Shown here: positions 52,619-63,590 of the stretch, in pieces
How positions within the stretch are numbered: position 1 is the stretch's first letter
How the letters are laid out: each line of letters starts with the position of its first letter
Source: Pseudorasbora parva
Lineage: Eukaryota; Chordata; Actinopteri; Cypriniformes; Gobionidae
DNA length: 64,000 nucleotides
Direction of reading: 5' to 3'
NCBI RefSeq assembly: GCF_024679245.1
Contig: NC_090175.1
Span: 50,373,605 to 50,437,604, forward strand
Program-made: the position numbers and the translations under genes
Notes under the pieces: model-generated
Seen by the model: the letters and a program-made list of their open reading frames with translations, nothing else
Databases searched by the model: none
Told to the model about the DNA's origin: nothing

Positions 52619-52789
52619 CACTCTAAAAACTGCTGGGTTAAAAACAACCCAAGTTGGGTTGAAAATGGACAAACCCAGTAATTGGGTTGTTTGAACCCAT
52701 TGAATGGACCCATTCAAACAACCCAATTTCTGGGTTTGTCCATTTTCAACCCAACTTGGGTTGTTTTTAACCCAGCAGTTTTTAGAGTG
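52619..52789. repeat. Near-perfect 171-bp palindrome
   Basis: Arms of about 76 nt start CACTCTAAAAACTGCTGGGT and end as the reverse complement, with a single clear mismatch and a loop of roughly 20 nt. AACCC/GGGTT words dominate. Shares its CACTCTAAAAA ends with the element at 42812, so it is probably a foldback MITE. Confidence 0.92.
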
Positions 52790-52799
52790 TTCACAGTTA

Positions 52800-53690
52800 T
52801 TCAGTTATAAGCTATAAGCTATATCAGTTATAAGCACAGTTATAAACAAACAACAACAACAACAAAAAACATTTATAATGTTATAAAAGATTTCAATTTC
52901 AGATAAATGCATTTTTTTTTCTAGTCATCAAAGTCATTTGTGTTTTGGTTTTCACACAAATATCAAGCCGCACAACAATTTTCGTAATTAGAAGGATTTC
53001 TGTATCGTATTGGTGCTGAAAAATCAGCTTTGCAGTAATAAAAGTACTAAAAAACTAAAATAAAATTATATATATGTATATATATATATACAGACATTGT
53101 TTTATATTATTTTTGCTTAATGCGAAATGCTGTATTTTGGCTTAATAAGAAATCTTGCATTAATATCCTTGAATTGTTTTTGATGTTGCCCAACAGAAAG
53201 ATACGTTTAAAATCTGTTTTAAAGATTTACAAACAAGTCTTGTTGTCTTTGAATTTGATATACATTCTCAATGCAATCACAATATGCATAGCTGTAGCAT
53301 TATTTCCTCGTGAACTCAAGCAGATTTGACTTAGCTAAATGATACATGAGGCTGAGAGGATCTAATGCAGAGTGAAAGATGACTGCTACTTCTTTTATTG
53401 GCTGCAGCTACTTTACACACTGCTTTAAATTCCTATTAGGAGCCTCTCTGTTTTCAGCTAGTGCCTGATTAATGTATAGCACTAGTGGCTGGCTTTATTA
53501 AACCTGATCATTTAGCCCTGCTTATTGACTGTTTATCTGTTTGTAGTTGAGAGAGCTCTGAATATTTTAATCTACACTAAATCTCTCAGCAGGATCTTTC
53601 TCTTTCCATCAGGCTCATGCTATTTGATTGTTCTGCTTTGGATTGCATGACGTGCTGCATCCGAAATCCCAAAGGTACATTTGGTTTGAA
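52800..53690. other. Intergenic, no gene recognised
   Basis: 52860-53050 has fragments of repeat family A. 53330-53690 appears unique and pyrimidine-mixed, with no exon seen. Confidence 0.4.
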
Positions 53691-53696
53691 ACTTAC

Positions 53697-54225
53697 ACTA
53701 TATTGCCAAAAGTATACTGCCACTACATTAACTTTAATGACATCCCATTCTTATTCCATAGGGTTTAATATGGAGTTGGCCCACCCTTTGAAGCTATAAT
53801 AGCTTCAACTCTTCTGGGAAGGCTTTCCACAGGGTTTAGGAGTGTTTATAGGAATTTTGAGGAAGTACATTTGGTCAGGCGAAGCTTGGAGGTCTGTACC
53901 TTTTGACTCAGCAGAAGGCTGGTGACTTCTGCGCATTGTGTGCCTCAGCATGCGCTGACCCCGCTCTTTGATTTTATGTGACCTACCACTTCATGGCTGA
54001 GTTGCTGTTGTTCTTAATTGCTTTCACTTTGTTTTAAAACCCCTAACAGTGGATACTATTTAAAAGTGAGGAAATTTCACAAATGGACTTTGCAACCTAT
54101 CACGCTATACCACGCTTGAATTCACTGAGCAAAGAGCGACCCATTCCTTCACAGATGTTTGTAGAAGGATCTGCATGCCTACGTGATAGATTTTACACCT
54201 ATGTGTACATCCACCATGTTGTTAC
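53697..54225 (-). mobile_element. DNA transposon (TATTGCCAAAAGTAT family), internally deleted copy 2
   Basis: TATTGCCAAAAGTATACTG at the left is one end; at the right the reverse complement of 54160-54220 matches the head seen at 63620-63700 (GGTGTAAAATCTA, GTAGGCATGCA). TGGCCCACCCTTTGAAGCTA is a familiar internal word. Coding part largely deleted. Confidence 0.65.
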
Positions 54226-55164
54226 TGTCAAGTGACCTACTGTGTCATTTGTGTCACTTCACTTCCTTTTACAACTACTTTCGTGTGGCCTCATGGGATA
54301 GTAAAGTGCTCATTGAATGCACACTTCTTGCCTAAAGTATTAGGTTATCCGCGCACTTTTCGCTTACTGTTTTGTAAATCCTATGAATTCAAACATATTA
54401 TACTCGACTCACATTCTGTTTTTCACCTAATATGTGGAAATAGGCATATTAGGATGCAGCAATGGTTAAAGGACTCAAGTAAAGAAAGGTAAGCTCACAT
54501 TTTTGAAATACATCACGTGTGCTCCTTTGCAAGTGACATACTAATATTTTGGAAGACTATAAATGAAGTCAGCATTGTCCAACCAGTTGTTTTTCAACTT
54601 TATTTTGCTTCTTTTTACTCACTCATGTAACCAAGCTTTAAAGAATTAAAGCACCTTTTCATTAAAACCAAAGCTTTCTCACGGTTTAAGACCCTGCTTT
54701 GGTGGTGTGGACCTCTACAGGATATTCGGTGCCCTGGAAGATAAGAAATGTTTTAACGACTGTCTTCATAAAAGGTACAATTCTGCCCTTATTTGAAACA
54801 CTCTGAAGCTGTTTGTAGTTACAAAGAGTGCATCAACATAAGAGCAAACCCTGAACTCTATCACTTTAGCCTCTTCGGGTGAGATTTCATATTTTATTCT
54901 GTAAAACAAACATAGCCTTCAGCTGCAGCTTTTTAAATTTGTCTTTTAAGGTCAGGGATGCATGTTTAAAAGCCAAGTGAACACATTTAACATGCAGAAA
55001 TACTTCTGAACTCTGAAATGATATTTTAGATATAATTGCTAGTGCATGACTATTGCTTATTTCTAATAAATTAAACAATGCTGAGATGTTTGTGCTAGAG
55101 ACGAGAATGATATTTAAGATAGCAAAAACTGAGGCATATGTTACTTTTAAGGGATTTAACATTG
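54226..55164. other. Intergenic with repeat fragment
   Basis: 54290-54480 (CTCATGGGATAGTAAAGTGC) is related to the repeat at 20745-20960. The remainder shows no gene. Confidence 0.35.
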
Positions 55165-55165
55165 C

Positions 55166-55217
<52 letters not shown>

Positions 55218-55672
55218 CCAACCAACCAACCAACCAAACCAACCAAACCAACCAACCAAACCAACCAACCAACCAACCAACCAACCAACCAACCAACCAA
55301 CCAAGCAAACCAACCAAACCAACCAAACCAACCAACCAACCAACCAACCAACCAACCAACCAACCAACCAAACCAACCAACCAACCAACCAAACCAACCA
55401 AAACAACCAACCAACCAACCAACCAACCAACCAACCAACCAACCAAACCAACCAAACCAACCAACCAACCAACCAACCAACCAACCAACCAACCAACCAA
55501 CCAACCAACCAAACCAACCAACCAACCAAACCAACCAAAACAACCAACCAACCAACCAACCAACCAACCAACCAACCACTCACTCACTCACTCACTCACT
55601 CACTCACTCACTCACTCACTCACTCACTCACTCACTCACTCACTCACTCACTCACATAATAATAATAATAAT
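55165..55672. repeat. Compound tetranucleotide array (TCAA, CCAA, CACT)
   Basis: (AATC)n 55165-55216, then CAAC units mixed with CAAAC (55214-55577), then (CACT)n 55578-55656, then (ATA)n. All six frames are long because units lack stops; the predicted proteins (NQPT, GWLV, LTHS repeats) are artefacts. Confidence 0.97.
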
Positions 55673-55679
55673 ACATATT

Positions 55680-55760
55680 TGGTTACACTTTATTTTAAGG
55701 CGTCATGCAGCGTTCATGCAGTACTATATAGGGTTAGGATTTAAGTTGTACACTTGGTTT
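55680..55760. repeat. Fragment of GGTTACACTTTATTTTAAGG repeat
   Basis: TTGGTTACACTTTATTTTAA then a partial interior, interrupted by the ACTGTAAAAA MITE; the other part (AACTTCATGTAATATGTTTA) resumes at 56205. Confidence 0.55.
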
Positions 55761-56160
55761 ACACTGTAAAAAATTTTGGTTGTTTTTTGTTGGTTCAACT
55801 TAAAAAAGTAAGTAACCTGGTTGCCTTAAAATTGTGAGTTTATTGAAATTAAAACTTTGAGTTGATACAATGAAGGAAATTAGTTTAATAAATCGAAACT
55901 CAAAATATTATTGTATCTGAACCCCAAAAAAAAATTTGGATAAATCATGAAAATAGCACTATTTGGCATGTTTCACTGCATCATCAGAAATAACACACAC
56001 AATTACCCAATATGCTTACAAAATCTTTTAATAATATTTTAATAAAGGTTGTCGAATCTCAAAAATGTTTCATTGTATTAACTCAAAATTTTAATTTCAA
56101 TGAACTCAAAATTTTAAGGCAACCAGGTAACTTTTTTTCTAAATAATTTTTTACAGTGTA
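55760..56160. mobile_element. ACTGTAAAAA MITE, copy 3 of 3 (401 bp, both ends)
   Basis: Starts TACACTGTAAAAAATTTTGG and ends AATAATTTTTTACAGTGTA. It is the most complete copy; the interior aligns along its length with 2806-3170. Confidence 0.88.
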
Positions 56161-56284
56161 GGATTAATTATGAAATTATGCATAATTTATATTTATCACT
56201 ACAGTAACTTCATGTAATATGTTTAAACTAAAATAAAGTGTTATGCATATATTTGATATATTATTTTAATATTACAGCAAATAA

Positions 56285-56540
56285 TCATAACCTGATTCAT
56301 GGTGACACTAAAGACTTGAGTAATGATGCTGAAAACTCAGCTTTGCATCACATGAATAAGTTAGCTTTTAAAGTATATTAAAATAGAAAGCAGTTAATAT
56401 TATAATATAATCATATTTCACAGTATCCTTTTTTAATGTATATTTGATCAATAAATGCAGCCTTGTTGAGCAAGATACTTCTGCCAAAGATATAAAAAAA
56501 ATCTAACCATCCTCAAAACTTTGAAAAACATTGCATATCC
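56285..56540 (+). repeat. Interspersed teleost repeat family A
   Basis: GAGTAATGATGCTGAAAACT, CAGCTTTGCATCACATGAAT and AATAAATGCAGCCTTGTTGA are family words. Confidence 0.6.
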
Positions 56541-56599
56541 GCTTCCTGTAAATTCATAATTAATATTTTAATATAATTTTAATATCTGATATTCCCAGC

Positions 56600-57280
56600 T
56601 GCTCTTATGGATTCTTCTGGGCTAATTGCGACTGTAGCCAAAGTAAAAATGAGCCTTCTACCGTCAGCCTGATTTTGATTGATTGGACATTGATGTGTCT
56701 GCTAATAATCAGTAAAACAGCAGGTGGAGGAATGATGATGGCCGAAAAAGCCCGAAACTCTTGATTACGAACCTCAGCTCACAGCGAGGGTCGAGCTCCA
56801 CATGAGACGTCCCCGAGACCCAACACCGCTGCTGCTGTAGTCCTTTTCAGTCAAACCAAGTCCACAAGAACTCGATGGCATGAAGAAAACTCCGTTGATT
56901 GGTCAGATGGTAACAAGCAGGCACTGACTTTTAGTTATGTTTAGTTCCTTAATCTCTGTCCCACTCTTCAGTTTACTCTCAGCATTGCTGCTTGAAGCCG
57001 CCCCTGTGGATGCTGTTGTTATGGACAGAAGCGGCGGTGACTCAGAGTCGAGGTCTCAGCAGTGTTCCTTACTCTCCTGCTGGTCTTTCGTGCCCAGTCA
57101 AGAGGTCCCGTCATGATGAGCATTATGGTGGTGGAACACAACAGGAGGTGAGATGAAGAGAAGCGAGACGCAAACCAGCATGGCTGCTGTCTAACTCCTA
57201 AGTGTTCCAGCTATTGCTCACAATCAACTTCAGACTCCCCTTTTCTTCCTTTGATTGAGCTCTGGGTTCAGGAAGGCAGT
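56600..57280 (+). promoter_or_regulatory. Unique GC-richer block, possible regulatory or first-exon region
   Basis: Lacks repeat words, with CpG-bearing text such as GAAGCCGCCCCTGTGGATGC and AGACGTCCCCGAGACCC. At 57113 an ATGATGAGC frame reads about 11 codons to AGGAG|GTGAGATG, a donor-like junction, so a 5' exon is conceivable. No downstream exon was found. Classification is inference only. Confidence 0.25.
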
Positions 57281-57500
57281 TATTTTAAAGGTGCACTGAA
57301 AAGAAGTTTTCCATCTAACAAAAATATGTTCTAAAAATGTTTTTCTAAAATTCCCATATATATAGTCTGATATAGTTTTTTTTGTGCATATTTTTGGAGC
57401 AGTGGCGTTTCGACATTTTTTTGTTTTTTATCATCCATATTTGTCGAGTACCCAACTTTTTGTCACCCAAATTTTTGCCAGTGATATGTGTGTGTTTTGT

Positions 57501-58666
57501 CAACACATTCTCACACCCAACTCGTCACATATGGACGCTTGACCAGGACCCCTTGTCGTCACTTTTCAACGAACTGGGCGTACCTTTATCGTCAATTTTC
57601 GACGCGCTGGGTGTTCCATTCATTTCGATGAGAAACCTTTGGCGTCATACACAGATGCACTGGGGATGGGAATATTATCGTCATGGTGAAATTTATTAAT
57701 CAGCAAGCATAATTTCATTTACATTTATTTTATTTACGCTATTTAGACACATTTTAACATGATTTCATTTACATTTATTTTATTTACACTATTTAGACAC
57801 ATTTTAACATGTAACCCCACCCCACCCCATCCCTAAACCTACCCATTTGTGTGAACATGATATAAAACACAGGATATAACATACGTCTGCATCCACGAGT
57901 TATTCAAAAAAGTTAAATCATCCAAGTTTTCCGAGGCCAAACGATTGATTTGCATGAAGAAAATCCCCAAACGCGATCAGCATCTCCATCCGCCGAAGAT
58001 CATGAACACATCAAATTTCAAATATTGCCGCCCGTACTTCAGATTTCATAGTGAAATTGCATTGGCTCTCATATGTCTTGTGACCAATTGCGTCATTACG
58101 CCAGCATTGGTTGTAAAATGTCATTGGCTCTCCTGTGTCTTGTGACCGATTGCGTCATGTTTAAGAGTCTTTTGAATTATTTGAATGAGATATGAATGAG
58201 TTCGTTCACGGGGCAGCGGGATCATCATTTCAGCGATTAAAACATCAAGATCAACTCTGTTCTTCACATGAAGACATCGTATGACTTCAGAAGACTTGGA
58301 ATGCAACATGAGCTAATACTTTTATACTGTTTTGGTCAGATTTTGCAATAAATACTTGTGACTGTACTTTTATTTGCCTGTTATGTGTTTTATATTGTTA
58401 AGATGTGGGTAGGTTTAGGGTAGGAGTTGGGTTAGTTGCTCCAAAATATAAAAGTAGCCTTTAAATATTAATAAAATTATGTCTGCTTTTACAAACGCAA
58501 AAAATTAAATGTGTCTGTGTATGACGGCAAAGGTTTCTCATTGAAATAAATGGAACACTCAGCGCGTCGAAAATTGACGATAAAGGTACGCCCAGTTCGT
58601 TGAAGTGACGACAAGGGGTCCAGGTCAAGCGTCCAAATGTGACGAGTTGGGTGTGAGAATGTGTTG
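57501..58666. mobile_element. Foldback DNA element (1,166 bp) with long inverted ends
   Basis: Left end CAACACATTCTCACACCCAA, right end TTGGGTGTGAGAATGTGTTG; pairing continues for about 150 bp (GGACCCCTTGTCGTCACTT, GGGCGTACCTTTATCGTC). GTTTTGT is duplicated at 57494-57500 and 58667-58673. Interior non-coding, with a short internal tandem duplication near 57715-57810. Confidence 0.9.
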
Positions 58667-58804
58667 GTTTTGTTCCTGATTTTCCTAAATTTGCAAAAAG
58701 CTTTTTAGAATCAAACGTTGAGAGCGTTCAGGTAAAAAAACACAAACAGACTTTAAAATTATTCAATTCAAATGTATATTACAAATTGTATTCTAAGAGA
58801 TTCT

Positions 58805-59705
58805 GTGTTGCGGATTTTCCGTTGTGTTGTGGCTTTTCCGTTGTGTTGTGGCTTTTCCGTTGTGTTGTTGTGTTTTTGTTGTGTTGCAGCTTTTTCATTG
58901 TGCTGTGTCTTGTTTCCATTGTGTTGCAGCTTTTTCATGTGTTGCAGCTTTTTCTTTGTGTTGTGGCTTTTTCATGTGTTGTGGCTTGTTTGCGTTGAAT
59001 TGTGGTGTTTTTGTTGTGTTGCAGCCTTTTCATTGCAGTGCTGTGTCTTGTTTCCATTGTGTTGTGGCTTTTTTGATGTGTTGCAGTTTTTTTGTTGTGT
59101 TGCAGCTTTTTCATTGTGCTGTGTCTTGTTTCCATTGTGTTGCTTTTTTTGTTGTGTTGCAGCTTTTTCGTTTTGTTGCAGTTTTTTGTTGTGTTGCAGT
59201 TTTTTGTTGTGTCGTAGCTTTTTCGTTGTGTTGTGGCTTGTTTGTGTTATATTGTGGTGTTTTTGTTGTGTTACAGTTTTTTCATTGTGTTGTGGCTTGT
59301 TTCCGTTGTGTTGGGGCTTTTCCATTGTGTTGGGGCTTTTTCGTTGTGTTTTGGCTTTTTCGTTGTGTTATGGCTTTTTCGTTGTGTTTTGGCTTTTTCG
59401 TTGTGTTGGGGCTTTTCCGTTGTGTTTTGGCTTTTTCGTTGTGTTTTGGCTTTTTCGTTGTGTTTTGGCTTTTTCGTTGTGTTATGGCTTTTTCGTTGTG
59501 TTGGGGCTTTTCCGTTGTGTTGGGGCTTTTCCGTTGTGTTGCGGCTTTTCCGTTGTGTTGGGGCTTTTCCGTTGTGTTGGGGCTTTTCCGTTGTGTTGCG
59601 GCTTTTCCGTTGTGTCGGGGCTTTTCCGTTGTGTTGGGGCTTTTGCGTTGTGTTGGGGCTTTTCCGTTGTGTTGGGGCTTTTTCCGTTGTGTTGCGGCTT
59701 GATTT
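58805..59705. repeat. Minisatellite of 19-bp units, about 47 copies
   Basis: Unit close to GTTGTGTTGGGGCTTTTCC with variants (GTGG, GCAG, TTGG). Three units make 57 bp, so the plus strand reads as a 19-residue repeat in all three frames (for example FSVVLGLFRCVGA). Units become more uniform toward the right. Confidence 0.95.
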
Positions 59706-59719
59706 TGCTGTGTTGTGAA

Positions 59720-60400
59720 CTTATGTATGCATTTGAAATTTTGTTGTGTTGTGCACTACTTGGCCACCGTACGTAGGGGATTTATATATTTAAATAAAAC
59801 CACGAGTTCTCATTCGTTAACATCAGCTAATGTATCAATTAACATGGTTACTCACAGTTACCGCCAGTAAGGAAAGGTATGATTTTCACTTACAAACTTT
59901 GGGCTTGTCTGTGTAGGCGACTAATAAACAATTCTCATGCAGACCCTTCCTGAACTACATCTCAGAGCCAATCTGCATAAGTGCTGCAGAATGTGTTGAA
60001 CAGCCGAGGGGGCTTTGGCCCGTTCTGACGTGAGTGTCAGCTTCCCCTCCACCTGTGAGGGGATGTTGACCATGAGCATGCCCCAGGGACACCTCTGAGG
60101 GCCTGGCAGATGAGGCGGCCAACCACCGCTTGCATGCTAATAGGGAGCCATTCTTCCCAATAGATGTTTTCGACAGATATAGCCTGAATACAAAACGCAG
60201 ACTGCTTTTCCCTCTCTAAAACAATTGCTGGCAACCTTTATGCAAGCTTTTGAAGTGATAAGCTACTGCGTGGCCATGTGAATTATTCGGTGGTGCTATT
60301 CAGATATAAAAATACTTAAAATCTTTTTCCAGTCATTTAAAGCTTCAGAGACCTCACATCTCACAATGACTTAACATGGTGTCACAATGCAAGTGTGTAG
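59720..60400. other. Intergenic with unique GC-rich block
   Basis: 59990-60160 reads GAGGGGGCTTTGGCCCGTTC, GCTTCCCCTCCACCTGTGAG, GAGGCGGCCAACCACCGC; it stands out in base composition and lacks repeat words. No splice-flanked exon could be assigned. Possibly a conserved non-coding element. Confidence 0.3.
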
Positions 60401-60408
60401 AACCCTAT

Positions 60409-60656
60409 TGTTAAAAACAGGTTGCAGTAAGCGCACTGCAAAGGAGATGAGGGTAACAAAAGAGTCTTTAATCCTAGATAACATGCAGAGAGGGTTCAGG
60501 ACACGCATACAAACAATAACCAACAAAGGGCTGAACAGAACAGGGAGCATAAATACACAGGGTGAAGGAGGGAACTAATTAGACACAGGTGGAGATGATG
60601 AACAAATCACGGATGAAAGAACACTGGTGAAGACAAAACAGAACATAATTGTAACA
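60409..60656 (-). mobile_element. Solo LTR (248 bp) with perfect 5-bp target duplication
   Basis: TGTTAAAAACAGG ... AATTGTAACA with CCTAT at 60404-60408 and 60657-60661. On the minus strand it has TGTGTATTTATGCTCC as a TATA-like region and GGATTAAAGAC as a polyadenylation-type signal. Its layout (CACCTGTGTCTAATTAG, TGTGTATTTA) resembles the LTRs at 37263-39379, suggesting a related family. Confidence 0.88.
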
Positions 60657-60759
60657 CCTATGAAATGTTCAAATCTCATTCATTTCCCCCCCATATTATT
60701 ATTATTTTTTTCTGTTACAGTTATTTTTTTTGATTAAGATTTTTCTTTTTTTCAGATTC

Positions 60760-61390
60760 CATTTTATGGTTAAATCAAATTTTAGTTATCAAAAAGCTCG
60801 AAAATGACTTTATGGGCCTACTGAAATTGAAGTTGTTTAGCTTTTAGTATAACTGTTTTAGCCTTAAAGTTATGAATAAGCTGGTGTGTTCCAAAACAAT
60901 GACAACATTTGAACTTAGGAGATATAAGCATTCAAAACCTACAGTCTCTCACCTCCTTTACAAGGAATTGCAGATTTTGATGACATCATCACATCAAAAC
61001 TTCACCGTCTCATCAAATCCTCTGTCCAATCAAAATGCTCTCCAGAATTTAAAGCCCGTCCCCCTACACTGCTGAAGCTGCGGCTCAAATCGGTCAGTTG
61101 TTCACACATTTACTGATTTCTGCATGGTGAAAGGCTCAAAGCACACTGTATATGCGATAGGAAATGATTCAGTGTAAATATGCTTTCAGTCGAGGCGAAT
61201 TAAGTCTTTTTTCAAGTTCGTTTCACTCACCGCAACAACGCGTACACACACACCAACGGCTCTGGTCTAAAGTTAGACTAGAGACACGAGAGCGCAGCGC
61301 AGATCATATGTGCGAGTCGGCTCAGACAACAAACATATCGCACCCATTTAAATTCTGCACAGAATGCTGCATTTCAAAGCAATATGGAGG
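60760..61390 (+). repeat. Diverged direct repeat, copy 1
   Basis: AGCTGGTGTGTTCCAAAACA, CATTCAAAACCTACAGTCTC, CAGATCATATGTGCGAGTC recur in order in copy 2. Non-coding. Origin (old transposon pair or segmental duplication) not resolved. Confidence 0.75.
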
Positions 61391-61479
61391 AGATTATGAT
61401 GATAAACAGTGTTATAGGAAACTGGCTTTACCAAACAGAAAAGCTGTAGACTAGTCAAACTGTATATTAACGAAACACT

Positions 61480-62125
61480 ATTGGCTGTTACAAAAAAGGG
61501 GAGGAGCTGGTAACAGCTCGAGCCATTTCAGGGGAAATCACGTCAACACATTGAATAATGCGGTGCATTTCAAGCAAGGGGGTAATCTAGCGCTCGGAAA
61601 GCGTTCCACCCCTAGGGGCTGCCATTGCTAACCAAGCCATCACCTGCTGTTAGCATCCCATTGACTCCCATTGTTAGCATCCCATTGACTTGAAAAAATA
61701 GGCTAACGATTGCGTCATAACCAACGCGACTCTGTCACACAGTTGAGAAATTACCGTATAGACCTGAGGAGACGCTCGCAGGCAATCTTTTACTGTCTAT
61801 GAGACAGTCGGGGGGACGTGGAGACATAAAGTCTTATAAAGTCAAGGGGGAAGAATGGGGAGAAGCCCATAGTGAACCAAAAGCAACGGGAGAAAATATT
61901 TAAACAACGGGATTCAGATTTCACTTTCCACAACTACTAGAAGACCTACAGCTGTCAGACAGGAGGCTCACGTCACATCTACGTCCTCAAGCTCAGTCTG
62001 AGCCTGCGCAGTTCGCTCAGCCATCAGGAAGTGAGTGCCCCTATAGGTTGACTTCATTTTTTTCGCCGTTGACGTCAATGGGATCGCTCGGTCCATTTCT
62101 TTTACTGTCTATGATTTCAAGGCAC
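61480..62125. repeat. Interspersed repeat between the two diverged copies
   Basis: TCTAGCGCTCGGAAAGCGTT, CATCCCATTGACTCCCATTG (locally duplicated) and TCTTTTACTGTCTATGA (twice, 61787 and 62098) mark a common cyprinid repeat. No coding. Confidence 0.55.
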
Positions 62126-62219
62126 TTCAATTAGCCTTTTATATCAATTTATTAAATTTTTAGGGCAATGAAATCATTTAATTGTTTTCCCAAAATCTGT
62201 TTTCCCCCCATTTAAACAT

Positions 62220-62840
62220 TTCTGGATACCGTTTATATCAAATTCGAATAATCAAAAAAGCATGTCTTGTCAACTGAATTCATAAAACTTTAAAATTTCT
62301 TTTTATAAGATCCCAATAAGGTTTTTTGGGGTTTTAGTATGAATATGTTAGTCTTACTATAAGCTAGTGTGCTCCGAAACAATGACAAAATGTGCATTTA
62401 GAAGGTATACGCATTCAAAACTTACAGTCTCTCACTTCCGCCAATATGGATAACTGTTTTTAATGATTAATAATCACTCTGCACTTCAGCTTCTCATTAG
62501 ATTTTCTGTCCAATCAAATACTCTCTAGAATCTGTCCTTCACTTCATACATCCTAAATAGATGCTGAAGCTGCAGCTAAAATCAGTCACACATTTTCTTG
62601 TGTGGCACTTAGCGCATTATATAGGAGATTGGGAATGATTCAGACACTGTACATATGCTTTCATTGGGGTGAATGAAGTCTGGTTTCATGCTAGTGTAGC
62701 AATGACCCGCCGTACCGCACACACTGTCTGTTCCAGTCCAAACACGACAGCACAGAGTGGATCATATGCGTGAGTCAGCACAGACCACAAAAGGTATCAG
62801 ACCCAGATGAATTCTACACAGAATGCTGTTACAAAAAATA
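62220..62840 (+). repeat. Diverged direct repeat, copy 2
   Basis: AGCTAGTGTGCTCCGAAACA, CATTCAAAACTTACAGTCTC and GATCATATGCGTGAGTC correspond to copy 1 about 1.45 kb to the left. Confidence 0.75.
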
Positions 62841-63590
62841 TGCTTTAATAATTTGTTATTATAATTACATTGAAAATACATTCTACTTTACAATAATAAT
62901 TTAAAGAGCCACTCATTTTCATAGAGACACGCAGAACATGTATTGACTTTTTGCTCTTTAATATTCAAAGAGACTAATCCATATCGCGATTTCATTAAGT
63001 GTACAGCCCTACTTTTTTCCCGTGAGCTTCTGTGAGTTCACACCGTTTCACAGGCAGCTCATCTTCAGGAGTACCGCATCTATCCTTATCCACTATCGCA
63101 GATGCTACACTGGCCGGACGTGGTGGGATGCCACCACCGTATGTCTACATGACATGCCTTTACCAGCGACGTTCAACTCTGCTGACCTGACTAACACAAT
63201 AATTGAATGCTTGCCTGTGCGCTTTGGGGTAACTGCCATATATAAGGTGGTTGTCAGCCGGCTCAGGATAGAGGATGAGTTGCTTCAGTGGTTTGTAATA
63301 GAAATGCTGCCTTGCATCTCCAGTGATCTAGCTCTCGGGAATGGCTCATCTACCACAATATTTCCCTCATAAAATGCTGAGCACAGAGGTATTGATCATT
63401 AATGGTGGGGTACTGATGGCAGTTCCCAATGTATAATGCAATATTAATGGATTAGCAATGCAATATGACAAAGGATATCCTAAAAGTCTGTTTTCGATTC
63501 AAAATTAGTCATTAAACATCCATATTGGCCCACATGTTGGCTATCAGGGTTTGGCTTGGTCCAGCACACTATATTGTCCCAATACTTATA
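62841..63590. other. Intergenic, no gene recognised
   Basis: 62940-63012 ends CATTAAGTGTACAGCCCTAC, a hAT-type terminus. A 116-codon frame at 63022-63372 has no domain I recognise. Confidence 0.35.

Noticed and set aside
55165..55672. CRISPR-like or satellite array
   Set aside because: Units are 4-5 bp without spacers; simple sequence in a vertebrate genome.
55053..55769. 238-codon NQPT/LTHS-repeat frame and antisense GWLV-repeat frames
   Set aside because: Products of a stop-free compound tetranucleotide array.
58772..59776. 334-codon Cys/Phe/Val-rich frame on the plus strand
   Set aside because: It is the translation of a 19-bp minisatellite; all three plus frames are open for the same reason.
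63022..63372. 116-codon frame on the plus strand
   Set aside because: No domain, splice signal or family resemblance; flanked by repeats, so probably chance.
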